From positions 534,001 through 598,000 of the forward strand of contig WPIO01000132.1 in assembly GCA_009760855.2 (NCBI GenBank): a stretch of DNA of 64,000 bases, in the 5' to 3' direction. The notes under the pieces are model-generated. The model saw only the letters and a list, made by a program, of their open reading frames with translations. It did no database searches and had not been told where the DNA came from. Positions 33,911-47,844 of this stretch are shown piece after piece. A program made the translations under genes and the position numbers. Within the stretch, counting starts at the first letter, position 1, and every line of letters starts with the position of its first letter. The stretch comes from Cristatella mucedo. Its lineage: Eukaryota; Bryozoa; Phylactolaemata; Cristatellidae.

Positions 33911-34015
33911 TGCAGGCTCCCTCGATGACAATTGCTTGAGGTTTCAATTTTGGCTGGGCTATTAAAAAAGGCCATTAAGCCTCAGCAGCTGCTGATGTAT
34001 ATGGCTAAAAGATTC

Positions 34016-34125
34016 GATCACGCTTCCTTTGCAGCAAATGCAAAGTGCATATAAAGTGATCTGAGTTATCTGATGGTGCTATACAAGGGTACTATTATTA
34101 CTATTATTATTATTATAAGCTTGGT
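34016..34125 (+). mobile_element. LINE tail with (ATT)n
   Basis: Contains gcagcaaatgcaaagtgcat, tctgatggtgctatacaagg and an imperfect (TAT)n. Confidence 0.6.
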
Positions 34126-34204
34126 CAAAACAATTCAAGAGGTTCGGCCACGTGTCTGCTTTGCTGAATGAGCTTCGACGGCATGGCTCCAGATTAATCA
34201 AATA

Positions 34205-34690
34205 ATACTAAGCAAAACTCTTACTCGGACTCACAAGGCCTGCCATGGCCTGGCTCCTTCATAACCAGCCGAATTGCTGTACCAGTTTCGGCTCCTCTGC
34301 GTGCCCCCAGGTCCTCGAAGGACAATACATTAGCTGTTGTATTCCTTCACTTAAAGCCTTTTGGCAGCAGACCCTCCTGCTAGGTTCCAGACTGAGGAAC
34401 TCAGCTTTCACAATTCTTGCATATTGGCACCCTTGCTCCAGCTGCCAACTTTGACCAACCCTTTCCAGCCATCCGGCGATGCTGCTTCGGTTCTACTTGC
34501 TTCCTTGACTGACCTTCTGACTCAGCTATGCTTTCCACTTTCTCTTTATTGCATAAGATTGAGTCTGGTGGTTGATGCGTACGAACCGGATGCCGGTCGT
34601 ACTTTGAGGGCCCAATAGAAAACTCTTCAACGTAGCATTCACTTGGTCCTTAGGGCTTTGTGGAGTTCAGACGGAGATACTATCCCACAA
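34205..34690 (+). mobile_element. Family 2 LINE 3' part
   Basis: Translation matches SKTLTRTHKACHGLAPS with a stop, then LYQF, corresponding to SKFLTLTHKARHGLAPPYLA of the copy at 30.5 kb. It ends in cgtacgaaccggatgccggt and gctttgtggagttcagacgg, the family 2 terminal block. Several stops and shifts are present. Confidence 0.65.
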
Positions 34691-36100
34691 AGATGAACCG
34701 AAGCAAGCACACTTAATATAGTACACTCCTGAGTATTATCAGAATAAATGTGAGCAGAACAATGGTCGACACACGTACCTACATGCATGCACTCACCCAC
34801 ACAGGTGTGCACACACATTCAAACCTGTTCGACAACCCACGGGAGCACATCCCCGGAGGCAGTTCTCCAGCGCTGATGCACCAAATTCTGCTTGAGGGGG
34901 GTCATCGGTTTGAATCTGACCGGCAGAATACCTAATCAGAGCAAAGCCAAGGATCATGCCACTAAGCTCTCTAATGTTCCACCAGAATGAGACCTAAATC
35001 CAGCACCAGCGACACAACTAGAAACGTACTTGCACTCCCACGCGACAGCCTAGCACACAGGCACATGAAACACCCAGCAGGGGGAAGGGGAGAGGGTGGA
35101 AAACGCCGACGCTGTGAGCATGTATCTTACTTGTCCCTCAATTGTGAGTACTGACTTCTATGTGCCTTGGTGATCTAAACAGCTAGCAACCGTCGCAGGC
35201 ACAAAAAAGGACGGGCGATGAGGGCCGAAATTCCAGGTGGGAAGCATGGGCATTCCAAGAAACATTCCCCAGACTGCTCGCTGTGCTCCCAAACTGTCTG
35301 GAACTCATTAACGATTGGTATCATGCCATTTCTTGATTTGATGGCATTCAAAAAGAAGCTAAAAATCTACCCCCTTTCCCCACAGCATTTGCTCCCCCAG
35401 AGTGGACTGTCCTATGTGTGCCTGTGTATTCTGAAGCTGTGCACGTTATGACTAACCAATTGACTTGCCTCTGTTTTGGCCTACGTAAAGTGCCTAGAAT
35501 GAAATTGCATTCTCTTGGGCAGATGCAAACGAATTTTATTATTATTATAAACAGCGTTGTCAGCACGCTTCTGCCGAAAAGAAGCTCCCGGCCAAATCAC
35601 TCGCACAGCATACGGTTATAGCATCTCGGCTTAGTTAAAACCTGCTGCCTCCAAAGATTTCGAAGCACCTCATGGAGTGTGGCAGAAGAGATGGGGTAAA
35701 GGGCAGTCTAGAAGGTGACAAAGACTTGCTTGGGCTATCCACATACCGTCGAGGCTACCGATCGGGCTGCCCATCGTTGGACAGATAGACCGGGCTCCGC
35801 AATATCAGCTGGGCTGCTGAGTGCTGCCGAATGATTTCCATGGTTGCTCTCACCTCGCACAGTCGCATTCTCAAAGCAGCTCTGGAAGATGCTGCCGAAC
35901 GTATGATACTAGTGCTGCCTCGAAATGGAGAAGTGATGGGATTTCCAGAAAATCCCTAACAAATGCAGCCAAGACACAATGATGAAGGAAGGGAGGTGGA
36001 AGGATACTGAAAAGAGCTTCCCAGGACATGCAGAAGTGTCTAAAAAAAAAACAAGCAGAATGCAGTGCTTCTCACTTCTTCCTCCCTTTATTCTCTTGCT
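34691..36100. other. Mostly unassigned, with one LINE fragment
   Basis: Apart from the fragment at 35265-35551, nothing is recognised. A short SINE-like B-box remnant (atcggtttgaatctgaccgg) lies near 34905. Confidence 0.35.
35265..35551 (+). mobile_element. LINE 3' fragment
   Basis: Contains the coding end (VWNSLTIG, DLMAFKKKLKI), the untranslated region with gtgcacgttatgactaacca, the hairpin aaagtgcctagaatgaaatt and a (TAT)n tail. Confidence 0.75.
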
Positions 36101-36478
36101 TCAGCGTACCTATGCAGACTACTTCCCAATCAGGCTAGGCCTCGTATAGCAGGCTCTTCTGACTCTAGTCGTTTAGCTGTGCCTCGAATCAACCGCAAAT
36201 CCCTTGGAAACCCGTCTTTAGTTCGTGCTACCAAAGCTTGAGCTCTACCAACTGACATCACGACACTCCCTGACTTGATGACATTTAAACGGGAAGCTAA
36301 AAGCGCGCGCCTGCTTCTAACAGCATTTGTCCGTGTGAATTTTCACTTATAAGCTTATGCGTGCCGATGCTGTGCATGCTATCACGAGCCATATCTACAT
36401 GCTTCCTTCGAAGCATGCGATTAGTGCCACGATTTATTTGTCTGATGGTGCTATTCAAATGTCGTCATTATTATCAAT
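36100..36478 (+). mobile_element. LINE 3' fragment
   Basis: Contains the coding segments for RLGLV, SRLAVPRINRKSLGNPS and the DLMTFKREAKS end, then the untranslated region (tgtgcatgctatcacgagcc) and tctgatggtgctattcaaat with an AT-rich tail. Confidence 0.7.
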
Positions 36479-37094
36479 ATTCCATTCTTTCGATATTTTG
36501 ATGTGAATGCACGTGAGCTCGTGTTAATACGCACGTGCCACTCTTGTCACTTGTTGGCCTCGGGCAAAAACCATCTCGCCAATTCCGATTTTCTGGGGCC
36601 AGTGCTAAACCAATTTACCCTTTTCAAAGCAATCTACTAAAAAAAAACACACGCTGGCCTAGGCAGCAAAGCATGCACCGGAAATCGAGGGCCTCTGCGA
36701 GGTTGAAATTGAGCACGACCGAGACCAGCAGCCCCAAGCCACAGGCCAAAACGTGACTGCCAGTGTTCAGTGGGCGCCTGAGCCAAGCAAAGTGGGCAGT
36801 TTGGTGGGTGGAGGGGAGACCGATGGGACCGATCGAAGCGATTGCCCAACGAACCCTAACAGCATAGCCAAGGTCTTCGAGAGACTGCCACGTGACGGAA
36901 GGTTACGCTTTGCCTAGCACTAGCCATCTGAAGCTCTAGCCATCTGAAGCCGTACTTGGGTTTCCCTAGTGAAGGGCAGGCACAAGGCCATCCCGACCTT
37001 TCAATCGCCTGTCTGGTGGCAGGCACACGACGAGCAGCTGCCGATGAGGTGCTGCCGAGTGAACGTCATACTGGTGGCAACCTGGTTAGCAAAT
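36479..37094. other. Unassigned stretch
   Basis: No gene or known repeat recognised. A 19-base near-repeat ccatctgaagc occurs twice near 36925-36950. Confidence 0.35.
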
Positions 37095-37221
37095 AAATTG
37101 CAAACAATTTCACTGGCTCCTTTCCAGCATATGTTAAATGCCTAGAAAGGTACGAAATTCCTCCAGGTTGCCAGACGAAGGTTTTTCTATTATGATTAAT
37201 ATTAATATCATTATTAGCTAA
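37095..37221 (+). mobile_element. LINE tail fragment
   Basis: Contains ttccagcatatgttaaatgc, ctagaaaggtacgaaattcc and an AT-rich end with attattatta-like sequence. Confidence 0.55.
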
Positions 37222-37789
37222 TGCGACGACAACACTCGGTCAGCCCCGGTAACAAGATATTGCGGAGCTCGGCCAGTTTCCGGCAACTGGTGGAGGGCAT
37301 CTATGGACAGGCACCTGCCAAGGTTTGAGAATCGATTGCCCTTTTATCTGCAACTAAAACTAAGCACGAACAGCATCCTCTTGATGCATACGACAGGCCA
37401 TCTGTACACAAGTCAATGTAAAGACCATTGTCCGATTAAGCATAAGTTATCATTACCATAGGCACCTTCTCCTATATCAGCAAAGCAAAAATGCAGAGAG
37501 CTGACACTTTCTGTGAGCAAAGCTCTCGTCTGACGTCGGATGCTCCCATTTACGCTGGCAACAGATGTCATCACCAACGACCAGTGCCCATGTCCATTGC
37601 TGCCTGCAATACAGACAAAAAGTGCACAGCTCAGAAGAGCTAAACCATGACCAAAGCAGGCCGAGCGAGAACAGACCCTAGATCAAACGAATGAAAGCCA
37701 GTGTCACACTTGCCTCCTGGTAGCGAGCCAGCTTCCTCTCACTGCATCAAAAAGTTCAAGCAGACGAACTCGCCCCCTCCCCGGCAGAC

Positions 37790-38017
37790 ATTTCAGACTT
37801 TACGACTGAAATGTACCTGTTCATTACAGCATTTCGTGGGTCTTTTTGTGATTCTCTTTCGTGTGCTTGCTTACACTGTGGCTGCTGCTTGTGGATGTTA
37901 TTACTAATCATTTGATGATGCTTTCTATACGACATATGTAAAGTGCCTAGAAAGAGATTCAGTTCCCTGAGTGCACTATACAAGTGCATTATTATTATTA
38001 TTATTATTATTATTAGA
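37790..38017 (+). mobile_element. LINE 3' end with (ATT)n
   Basis: Contains the last codons and stop region (gcatttcgtgggtctttttg), the untranslated region, and aaagtgcctagaaagagatt cagttccctgagtgcactat. It ends in about nine ATT units. The terminal stem is AGTGC/GCACT, a compensated variant of AGCGCC/GGCGCT. Confidence 0.85.
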
Positions 38018-38216
38018 AATAAGCATGGCAGCCACTGAGCGGCATCCTTTCTGGATCGCTCGGCAAGTCGTGCGGTACCACTAGCTGCTGCCAGCAGAAT
38101 GGCCCGCTTCCAAGCTTCGGCCCGGCATCGTATGCAGCAGTACCAGCAGGCAACTGCCGGAAATAGCAACTACTGACGCCGGAATCGGCTGCTGAGACTG
38201 CAGAGGACGCAAGCAC

Positions 38217-38310
38217 ACGCTCGCACACACACACACACCACACACGCGCGTGCGCACACACGCGCGCACACACACACACATACCAAACACTCGCGCACAC
38301 ACACACAGAG
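38217..38310. repeat. (CA)n-rich compound microsatellite
   Basis: Alternating CA and CG dinucleotides (cacacacacacac, acgcgcgtgcgc) interrupted twice. Confidence 0.85.
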
Positions 38311-39785
38311 TAGACAAACACGAGAACATCACACGGAGAAGACGTGCAGCCAAACAAGTGGACCCAGCCAGGTTGGCTCCACAGAGCCGGCCTGACGCCG
38401 GAAGCGCCCTTGGAGTGAGTCTGCAAGATGCTAGATCTGAAGGCAATGACAGAAGAATTTGACTGCAAGCCCTTGCATTACCAGAAGTCGAATAGCCGGG
38501 CACGGGTCACCTGACACCTCACACAGTTCTCGTTGAATGCCTCGTGCAACTGCACGTGCTCAGGGAGGGGGAGGTCTGGGGGGAAAGTGGGCGGGTATGT
38601 AGGGGGAGTGTGTGGGCGGGTGTACACAAGGCTGCAGCAGCATCGCTCTTCCTCCCATCTCCTCGTGCTCGTCGCATTGCTCCCATGGGCTGCTATCGGC
38701 GGCCCAGTTCGCTCACCGACTCTGAAATACCTGACACCGATGATTATCTCTCCGGAAGCTATGGGGTATACTAGTTAGATTCCCGCAGCTCGTGTTCAAT
38801 ACACCTGTTTCCTGCTCCTTGTGTTATTAGGCAAGCATCTCATTGGCAGTTACGTTGGCGTTACAGACACTCTTCTGAACTATTTCGGGATTTGAGAGCA
38901 CATCAGTAACCACGTGGAAAGGAAGAAGTTGTTCACAGCAGCACCAGAGCATGCCGGCAGTACAGCTATGGTCGCCCGTTAGCCAGGATCCTCGAGCCCA
39001 AAGTGTCTACCAGGCACCGAAGAATCTCGTGACACCGAAAGAACCAAAATACTGCTAGTCCGTACAGCTTTAGATCGTCACTTCGCGAGCGACAAAACTG
39101 TGGTGATCGCTGAGTATGATCTGATTCCACCGGCAAAAAAGCGGTTGAGTCAATGTCAAACTTTGCAAACTGGTGGAACTTGGCACAGCTTCCGAGCTCT
39201 CCTGGACGAAGCTTGGAGAGATGGTTTGGTCTGTGAGCTCGTCGCCGGATAATAGCAGCAGCAAAAAGCTTTCGACAGAGGCAACGGCTAAAGTTTGCAA
39301 ACGTTTTTTACATGTGCTGTGCTTTGCACTTGACGATACAGTGGTCGACTCTACAGATACGGACGTCGACATTCGTGCACTGTCGCTTGCACCTGAAAAC
39401 GAATAGCAGAGAGTAAGTGTGCCCAAAGAAGAAGAAGCAAGTGCTGGCGAGGAGGTCGCTAGAACGTAATATGCCTTGGCTCAGCCCTGACTTTGGTCTT
39501 ACTGGAAACGACAGCAGGTTCATAATTTAGTGGATCCTCACGGTTCGTGCTTTGTGTGCTTGTGCATGCCGACACTGCAGCCCGTGCTAGCACTAACCAT
39601 ATTTTACACGAGAACTCACTGCCTGTGGACTCGCTTTGCTAAATCACGTCAATTACACTCCTGGAAGTACTGGTCACGCAAGACAAAGCTGCGCCATCTT
39701 GCCACGTGACGAAAGTACGAACGTTCTCGTTTTAATTAGTAGAGATGCTTACACTGTGCATGCAACCTCTGACCATGTTATGCTT
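38311..39785. other. Unassigned stretch
   Basis: Two partially overlapping open frames on opposite strands near 39070-39426 (77 residues plus, 118 residues minus) have protein-like but unrecognised composition. A plus frame near 38690-38774 ends SSLTDSEIPDTDDYLSGSYG. I do not call any as a gene. Confidence 0.35.
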
Positions 39786-39787
39786 GC

Positions 39788-39791
39788 TGGC

Positions 39792-39830
<39 letters not shown>

Positions 39831-41622
39831 TACTTGATAAAGCGCCCTCAGAGAACTTAATCTCTCTCTAGGCGCTTTACATTTGCTGCAAAGGAAAATG
39901 CAATTAAATGGAAGTAAAATCATGCTTGAAAAACAAACAAAACGAATAACATGGTTAGGGGTGACATGCACAGGGTCAGCATGCAAATGTGGTTAGTGGC
40001 AGCATGCACAGTGTCAGTACGCATAAGCATGTGAAGGACGGATCACATGGACCCACTAAATGCTGTCCTAAATGGGTGTGTTTTAAAGTTTCTTTTAAAT
40101 GTGGTCAGGTCAGGGGACGTTCTGACGCAGGTCGGGAGGGAGTTCCAGGCTTTGGGAGCATACGAACTAAATGCACGGTCTCCAAAGGATTTGAGGTTTC
40201 TACGAGGTATTTTTAGACTGTTGGATTCCGAAAAGCGGGTGGTACGATGCTTGCCCTGATGGGGGAGTATGTCGGAGAGATAGGCTGGAGCCATAGAATG
40301 AAGGGACCTAAAAGTGAGCGACAAAACCTTGAAGTCAATCCGTTGCTTGACTGGTAGCCAGTGCAGGTCGGCGAGAAGTGGAGTAATGTGGCAACTGCGA
40401 CGCTCACGGCAGACAAGCCTAGCTGTGGAGTTTTGCAACAGCTGCAATCGCCCGATCGCACATGCTGGTAGGCCAGTAAGCAGTGAGTTGTTGTTGCAGA
40501 AGTCGAGACGAGATGTCACGAATGCATGGACCAACTTGGACGTGGTAACCTTATCTAAACAAGCCCGAATTTTAGCAATATTATGAAGCTGAAAATAGGC
40601 AGATTTGACCGTGGAGCTGATGTGGTCGTCTAACGAGAGGTCGCTTTGGAATATGACACCTAGATTTCGAGCTGATTCGACAGGAGATATGCAGGCAGAG
40701 CCAATTTTGAGCGGCAGCCTTTCCAATTTCTTAATCACACTGGGTTTGCCCATAACTACTAAGTTAGTTTTGTCATAGTTCAGCTTTAGAAAATTTGCTG
40801 CCATCCATGTGCGGATGTCATCAATGCATGCAGCAAGTGAGTTTAGAGAATTTGAGGTGCTCGAAGGCTGGGAGGGATCAAAGCAAAGGTACAACTGAGT
40901 GTCATCCGCATAGAAGTGAAAGCCTAGATTGTGCTTGGCAATCACATCAGCAAGAGGGAGAGTATAAACCGTGAAAAGAACCAGACCTAGCACGGAGCCC
41001 TGAAGAACTCCATATCTCAGAGGTACCTCGGATGATCTTTGTCCATTCACGTCAATACTCTGGAGTCTCCCACTGAGATAGGACCTGAACCACTGCAGAG
41101 CAGTGCCAGTGATGCCCAGGCGAGATGAGAGGCGCTCTAGAAGAACTTTGTGATCGATGGTGTCAAAAGCTGCCGAAAGATCGAGCAAAACAAGCAGAGA
41201 CACTCTACCCATGTCTGCATTCCGACGTAGGTCGTTGTATACCCTAAGCAATGCTGACTCTGTGGAGTGATTAGCTCTAAAGCCAGACTGGAACTTACTA
41301 GCAAGGTGTGAGGTTTCGATATATGAGTTCAGCTGGTCTGCCACGACCCGTTCCAGTGTCTTTGATAGAAATGGTAGAAGGGAGACTGGGCGGTAGTTGC
41401 TCAAGTTCTCTTGGTCTAGTGTTGCTTTCTTGAGGAGAGGCCTGACTACAGCTCTTTTGAAAGGTGCTGGGACATGACCTGAGGCTAATGACATATTAAT
41501 GATGCTAGTTATGCATGGCAGCAGCAGATCAATGCAAAGTAGGAGCAGGACAGTGGGAATAGGGTCCAGAGGACTTGTTGTCTTCTTTGATTGCGATACG
41601 AACTTTAGGACTAGATCACTAT
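39788..41622 (-). mobile_element. CR1/L2-like LINE, longest copy, 5'-truncated
   Basis: The 3' end, on the plus strand, is (ATA)n at about 39792-39829, then the terminal hairpin aaagcgccctcagagaactt, the untranslated region, and the stop at about 40043. It is coding up to about 41622. It lacks the first ORF, any endonuclease domain and the start of ORF2. Shorter relatives in this window share over most of their length. Confidence 0.92.
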
Positions 41623-41644
41623 CATGCATGTTACCACTAACCAC
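40043..41644 (-). pseudogene. Partial LINE ORF2: reverse transcriptase domain, 533 codons open
   Basis: What it does: RNA-templated DNA synthesis for target-primed retrotransposition. Seen in order: SPLDPIPTVLL (RT0-like), LSNYRPVSLLPFLSKTLERV, FQSGFRANHSTESALL, motif A LLDLSAAFDTIDHK with Asp at residues 155 and 161, motif B region VLQGSVLGLVLF (canonical PQGS and GPL prolines replaced by Leu), catalytic YADD at residues 245-248, NFLKLNYDKTNLVVMG, then the C-terminal HWLPVKQRIDFKVLSLTFRS and KAWNSLPTCVRTSPDLTTFK. The first seven residues (MVSGNMH) come from a neighbouring LINE tail and are not native. No endonuclease domain is present, so it cannot move by itself. Confidence 0.88.
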
Positions 41645-41735
41645 CCGACCTCACTTCCATTACAGCATGTGTAAAAAGCTTAGAAGGAGAATTAGCTCTC
41701 TGAGGGCACTATACAAATGTATTATTATTATTCAT
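41623..41735 (+). mobile_element. LINE 3' tail, head-to-head with the copy at 39788-41622
   Basis: Starts at about catgttaccactaaccaccc, passes through aaaaagcttagaaggagaat tagctctctgagggcactat and ends in (TAT)n. It is truncated to about 110 bases and abuts the 5' break of the minus-strand copy. Confidence 0.8.
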
Positions 41736-43825
<2,090 letters not shown>

Positions 43826-43935
43826 TTATTTCTGTCTGTAAATCCACAAAGCCGGGGAGACTCAGTGGGTGCTACGCATGAGTTTTCTATAGCGCACGGA
43901 AAGCCTAAGCGGTTTTCGGTAACTAGAGTGTGTTG
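43826..43935 (-). mobile_element. Family 2 LINE tail
   Basis: The plus strand shows tctgtctgtaaatccacaaa, ttctatagcgcacggaaagc and ctaagcggttttcggtaact, matching the 3' end of the copy at 30486-31250. Confidence 0.6.
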
Positions 43936-43997
43936 CAAGGTAGACACGTGATTCATGCGCAGCTTTCTTCACCACTGAGCTTCTTACCTCTGCGCTA

Positions 43998-44182
43998 TAA
44001 TAATAATAAATACTAGCTGATTTAACACTCTTTTTTGTATAGCGACAGAAGAGCCTTGACGGCTGTCACCACCGCTTGCAGTAGCAATAAAGGATCGCCC
44101 ACCACAAGATTCGAACCCACGACCTCGGGGCCGAGGTCGTGAAAAGCAACCACCTTACCCAGTGAGCCATTACGGCTCGAGC
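43998..44182 (-). mobile_element. SINE2, tRNA-derived
   Basis: The plus strand reads ataaatactagctgatttaa, gtatagcgacagaagagcct, tgtcaccaccgcttgcagta, aaggatcgcccaccacaaga, ttcgaacccacgacctcggg and accttacccagtgagccatt. All SINE2 blocks are present in reverse order. Confidence 0.85.
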
Positions 44183-45395
44183 AGCAAGTATAACCCAAAC
44201 AGCTCGGCGATCGAAACAGTAAAGACAATCAGTCCCCCCTCAGACCTACACAAAGGAGCCACAGCTGGAATGCACAGTCTGCTAATGCCAACATAAAGTT
44301 ACAAAAAAATAACTTAGCCACTATCTTTCTTCAGGCTTCTTTCTGAAGCAATCTATTTCTAGAATCCGGATCTTTTTTGCAATCCATAAATTGGTCTCAG
44401 CACACAAGGCAGCGCATTCACACTGCTGCTCATTTAGCTCGGCTTTTTGATAGGACTGTTTCTGATAGGTCGATTGCCCCGGAACCCTATTGAGACATAT
44501 GTCTATGCCTTCTATCTTCTGTTCGTCGTCCAGAAGAATAGACCGTTCTCTTAACTTCCCAAACCGGGTGCCGAGAACATTCCGATCCTTCCTGTCGGCA
44601 TCGCCGTGAGTTGGCAGCGAGTTCGTGAGTGCTTCGGCTCCAAGCACACTCGCCAGTCTGTGGGTGCAGCTTTAGAGCCTGCATCCTACGCCCGCACAAG
44701 TAGGCATGCCTGTTCGGCCATGTTGGCATGCCGGCACGACCGATAGGCCCGGCGTACACACATCACAATTGGCTAGCGACTCGAAGCTAACGTCGGCTCG
44801 AAAACGCACGCCGGGTACAGCAAAATCGATGGGCCGGCTGCATTCCATTCTGATCGACGTTGCAAGGCAGCTGCAGCACGTTGCTCGGTCGGTCGGGCTG
44901 CTGCAACTACAACTACTCGGCAGGTGGCCACCCATGCAGCAGCCAGAGAGTCCGTGAGGAATGGAGATAAACAAACGGCCGAGGCCTGCCCAAGAGCTCA
45001 GCGCCGACTGACCTTCTGAGCGACCTTCTCGGCGGATCTTTCAGACGAGTCGGTTCAGCTGGGCACACTCTAAATTGACCCATCACTTCCTTTCCTGTCG
45101 GCAGGACACGTGCTCCTTGCGTCTCCCAAAGCTCGAGCACAAGCAACAGCACTGAACCGCCAGCTCCAGCAAGCACACGGCTTCACACTGAGTTTGCAAT
45201 GGCCGAAGCCAAGTCCAGTCTTAGGCTGTTAGTGTCTCTCGCTGTTTGCCTGTCCATTGTGGTTCCCATCATCTGCCGCCCTGTCCCAACCCCTATCGCG
45301 AGGCTGTGGATTCGACCCAGAAGATCAGCTAAACATGCCCGTCTCCACGGTAGACAGGCAAGCGCTGCTGCAAAGGTCAAGCAAAGTGGTGCCGG
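44183..45395. other. Unassigned stretch
   Basis: A few open frames of 70-110 residues on both strands, none with recognisable motifs. No repeats identified. Confidence 0.35.
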
Positions 45396-45560
45396 TTTGG
45401 CCAAGTGACAAAGGTGCTCGCCTCAAACTAAGGTCAAGGTGAATGTACTTGATGACCGAGGTCGTCGGCTCGAGCCCCACTCGGCACACTCGTGAGGTGC
45501 TTGAATAGAGATTAAGCTCTCTTAGTATGCTGCACAAATAAATTTTAATAATTATTATAA
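45396..45560 (+). mobile_element. SINE1 with an internal insertion
   Basis: A-box-like tggccaagtgacaaaggtgc, an extra segment (aaggtgaatgtacttgatga), then ccgaggtcgtcggctcgagc ccc, a changed linker (cggcacactcgtgaggtgct), and gaatagagattaagctctct with an AT-rich tail. The linker departs from the usual ggcaaatgtgaagcgcc. Confidence 0.75.
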
Positions 45561-46796
45561 AAGCTTAGAGCTACACAAGCTGGACTTGCGGTTCAGTTAA
45601 AAATGGGTGTTCACCGTTTTGCTTCGATTGGTCGGCCTCTTCAGCTAATGGTCTCCACAGGCTTATGCCTCAGATGAGTTGTGTTCCTGCGAACTCAGCG
45701 CTAGCAACAACAGTGGCAGTGATGGCCGAGTCGACAGAAAGCCGTCTTGCGAATCGCCCTGCAGCAGAGGGCAGCAGATTCCAGCCGATCGTTATCGAAG
45801 CTAACCCAGTCGGCCTAACTTACCATCATGTTTGCTAGCTGCAACAGGGCCACCAGACAGAACTACCGAGGCGCCCAGCCAGGGTCTCTCACCCACCTCC
45901 ACCGCCCCCCCAGCCAAACAGACTCCTGCCAGCCTCAGCCCAGCATATTCCAAACTCACAGCCAATCCTATCCACTTCGTGTCAAATCCCATCTGCTGCT
46001 AATTAACATTGTTACAGCTACAAGCCACAGCAGTCAAAATTTTAAAAACTACAATTTGTAGGCAACAGGAATCTGCTTTTATGAGAAAAAACTGCACCGG
46101 CATGTCGAACATTATTAGTTGGCCACACTTTTCTTAGCTGCTCGAAAGAAACAGATGCTATAAAACCATGCCCAGAACTCTGGGTCGGCAACTCGAGCCT
46201 GTACAAGCTGTCACAGGGCGGAAGCCGGCCAGGAAGCAGCAACACGAACTGTATACCCCAGCACACAATACAACTCTGTGCCAAACTCTCGCAAGGAGAG
46301 AGACCTCGATGCTAATCGACTCGGACCGAATGTCGTCCCAACTTTCAATCGGTGCTGCTTTGTGGCTACCGATCTCATTCCCACCCCATTAGGTAGGTGC
46401 ATGAGCAACTGCTCACTGGCCACATCGTAGCCGGTCAGTTCTGCCAGCTGTGCCGTGCCTGGCTCCCTGCGCAGGTGATATCGCAGTCTAATTGATGGTT
46501 TTTCCAAGAACAATGGCCGAAGCTACAGCCTCCATTAGCTTTACTGCTGACTTTGCCATCAACTGGTTCCCACCGTGTAGTTTACCGAATCATAAGCTGC
46601 CTTCTCAGGCGCCTCACCGGTGCCAAATAGGACACACCCAAGAGTTGCAGCCCTCGAACCCCACCCATCCTTCTGCTCATCACCCGACTGCCAACAACTT
46701 TCAGCACCAGTGCAACGACGTGGCACAACAGCCACTGGTGGTGACTGGCGACAGGCTACAAAGAGGAATTTGCGTGTCTCCCATCAGGGAGAGATA

Positions 46797-46849
<53 letters not shown>

Positions 46850-47150
46850 GAGAGAAAGAGAGAAAAGGGAGAGACAGAGAACAGATGGAGTAGAGACAGC
46901 AAGAAACAAAGATAGAGACAAAGATAGGGAGAGAGAGAGAGGGGGTAGAGAGACAGAGATAGAGACAGAAATAGGGAGAGGCATAGAGAGGCAGAGAGAC
47001 AGAGACTGGGCGAGACAGAGAAAGACAGAGATAGAGAGAGAGGGAGAGACAGACAGACAGACAAGACAGATAAGACAGACAAGACAGAGAAAGAGAGACA
47101 GAGACAGAGAGACAGAGATAGAGAGACCAAGACAGACAGACAGAGATCAA
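46797..47150. repeat. (GA)n with imperfect purine-rich extension
   Basis: Pure (GA)n to about 46845, then 300 bases of gagaca, gataga and gacaga variants, almost pyrimidine-poor on the plus strand. Confidence 0.9.
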
Positions 47151-47803
47151 GCTGGTGACTTATAAGACTCATACGACACGAGCCGGGCACCTGCTACAAC
47201 GTCTTGCCGGGCGACCCACAGACCCGGGGACGCGTTGACACTGTTCCAATTCTACACAGACCCGGCAGTCGTCGTTAAAAGGTGGCTGAGATGTGTAGTA
47301 TGCTTACACGAGCAAATTCCAGACCTACATACTTGCTGCAAGCTCCACCCACACAGCCATCGTGGGAAGTGCACACGGTCAAAGCAACAGCCGCTGACAC
47401 GATACAGTCTCCTGCGACCCTATAATATAACTGCAGCCCACGGTCAGCTAGCTACAGCCACGCCACAGGAGTGCAACAGGCTGCAACTGCAGCCTCGTTC
47501 AAGCCCAACCGATCACGTGGCCTCCAGCACAGTCCAGTGTGAGCACGAGTGTGACTCGCTCGACCTCACCCCAAATGCTTCGCTAGTGGTTTGCCACTCG
47601 ATTCAGCTTTCACAACCGAATTCGCACGTTTGTGGGGATTGCCCCACCTGCCCACCCAAGAGTGCCTGCCCATTTCGTTTGCTTGCCACTCTCAAGAAAC
47701 TTGGTCGCCTTTCTTTTGGGGTCATTCTCCTCCTCCTCCGACAGCGATGCATTTCGATTTCTGGAGCTCGGCAAGTCTTATAGGCAGGCGGTGCATGCAT
47801 GCA

Positions 47804-47807
<4 letters not shown>

Positions 47808-47837
<30 letters not shown>
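47808..47837. repeat. (AC)n microsatellite
   Basis: About 15 AC units. Confidence 0.9.

Positions 47838-47844
<7 letters not shown>

Noticed and set aside
39070-39426. 118-codon minus frame and 77-codon plus frame
   Set aside because: They overlap, neither has a recognisable domain, and no splice or start context decides between them.
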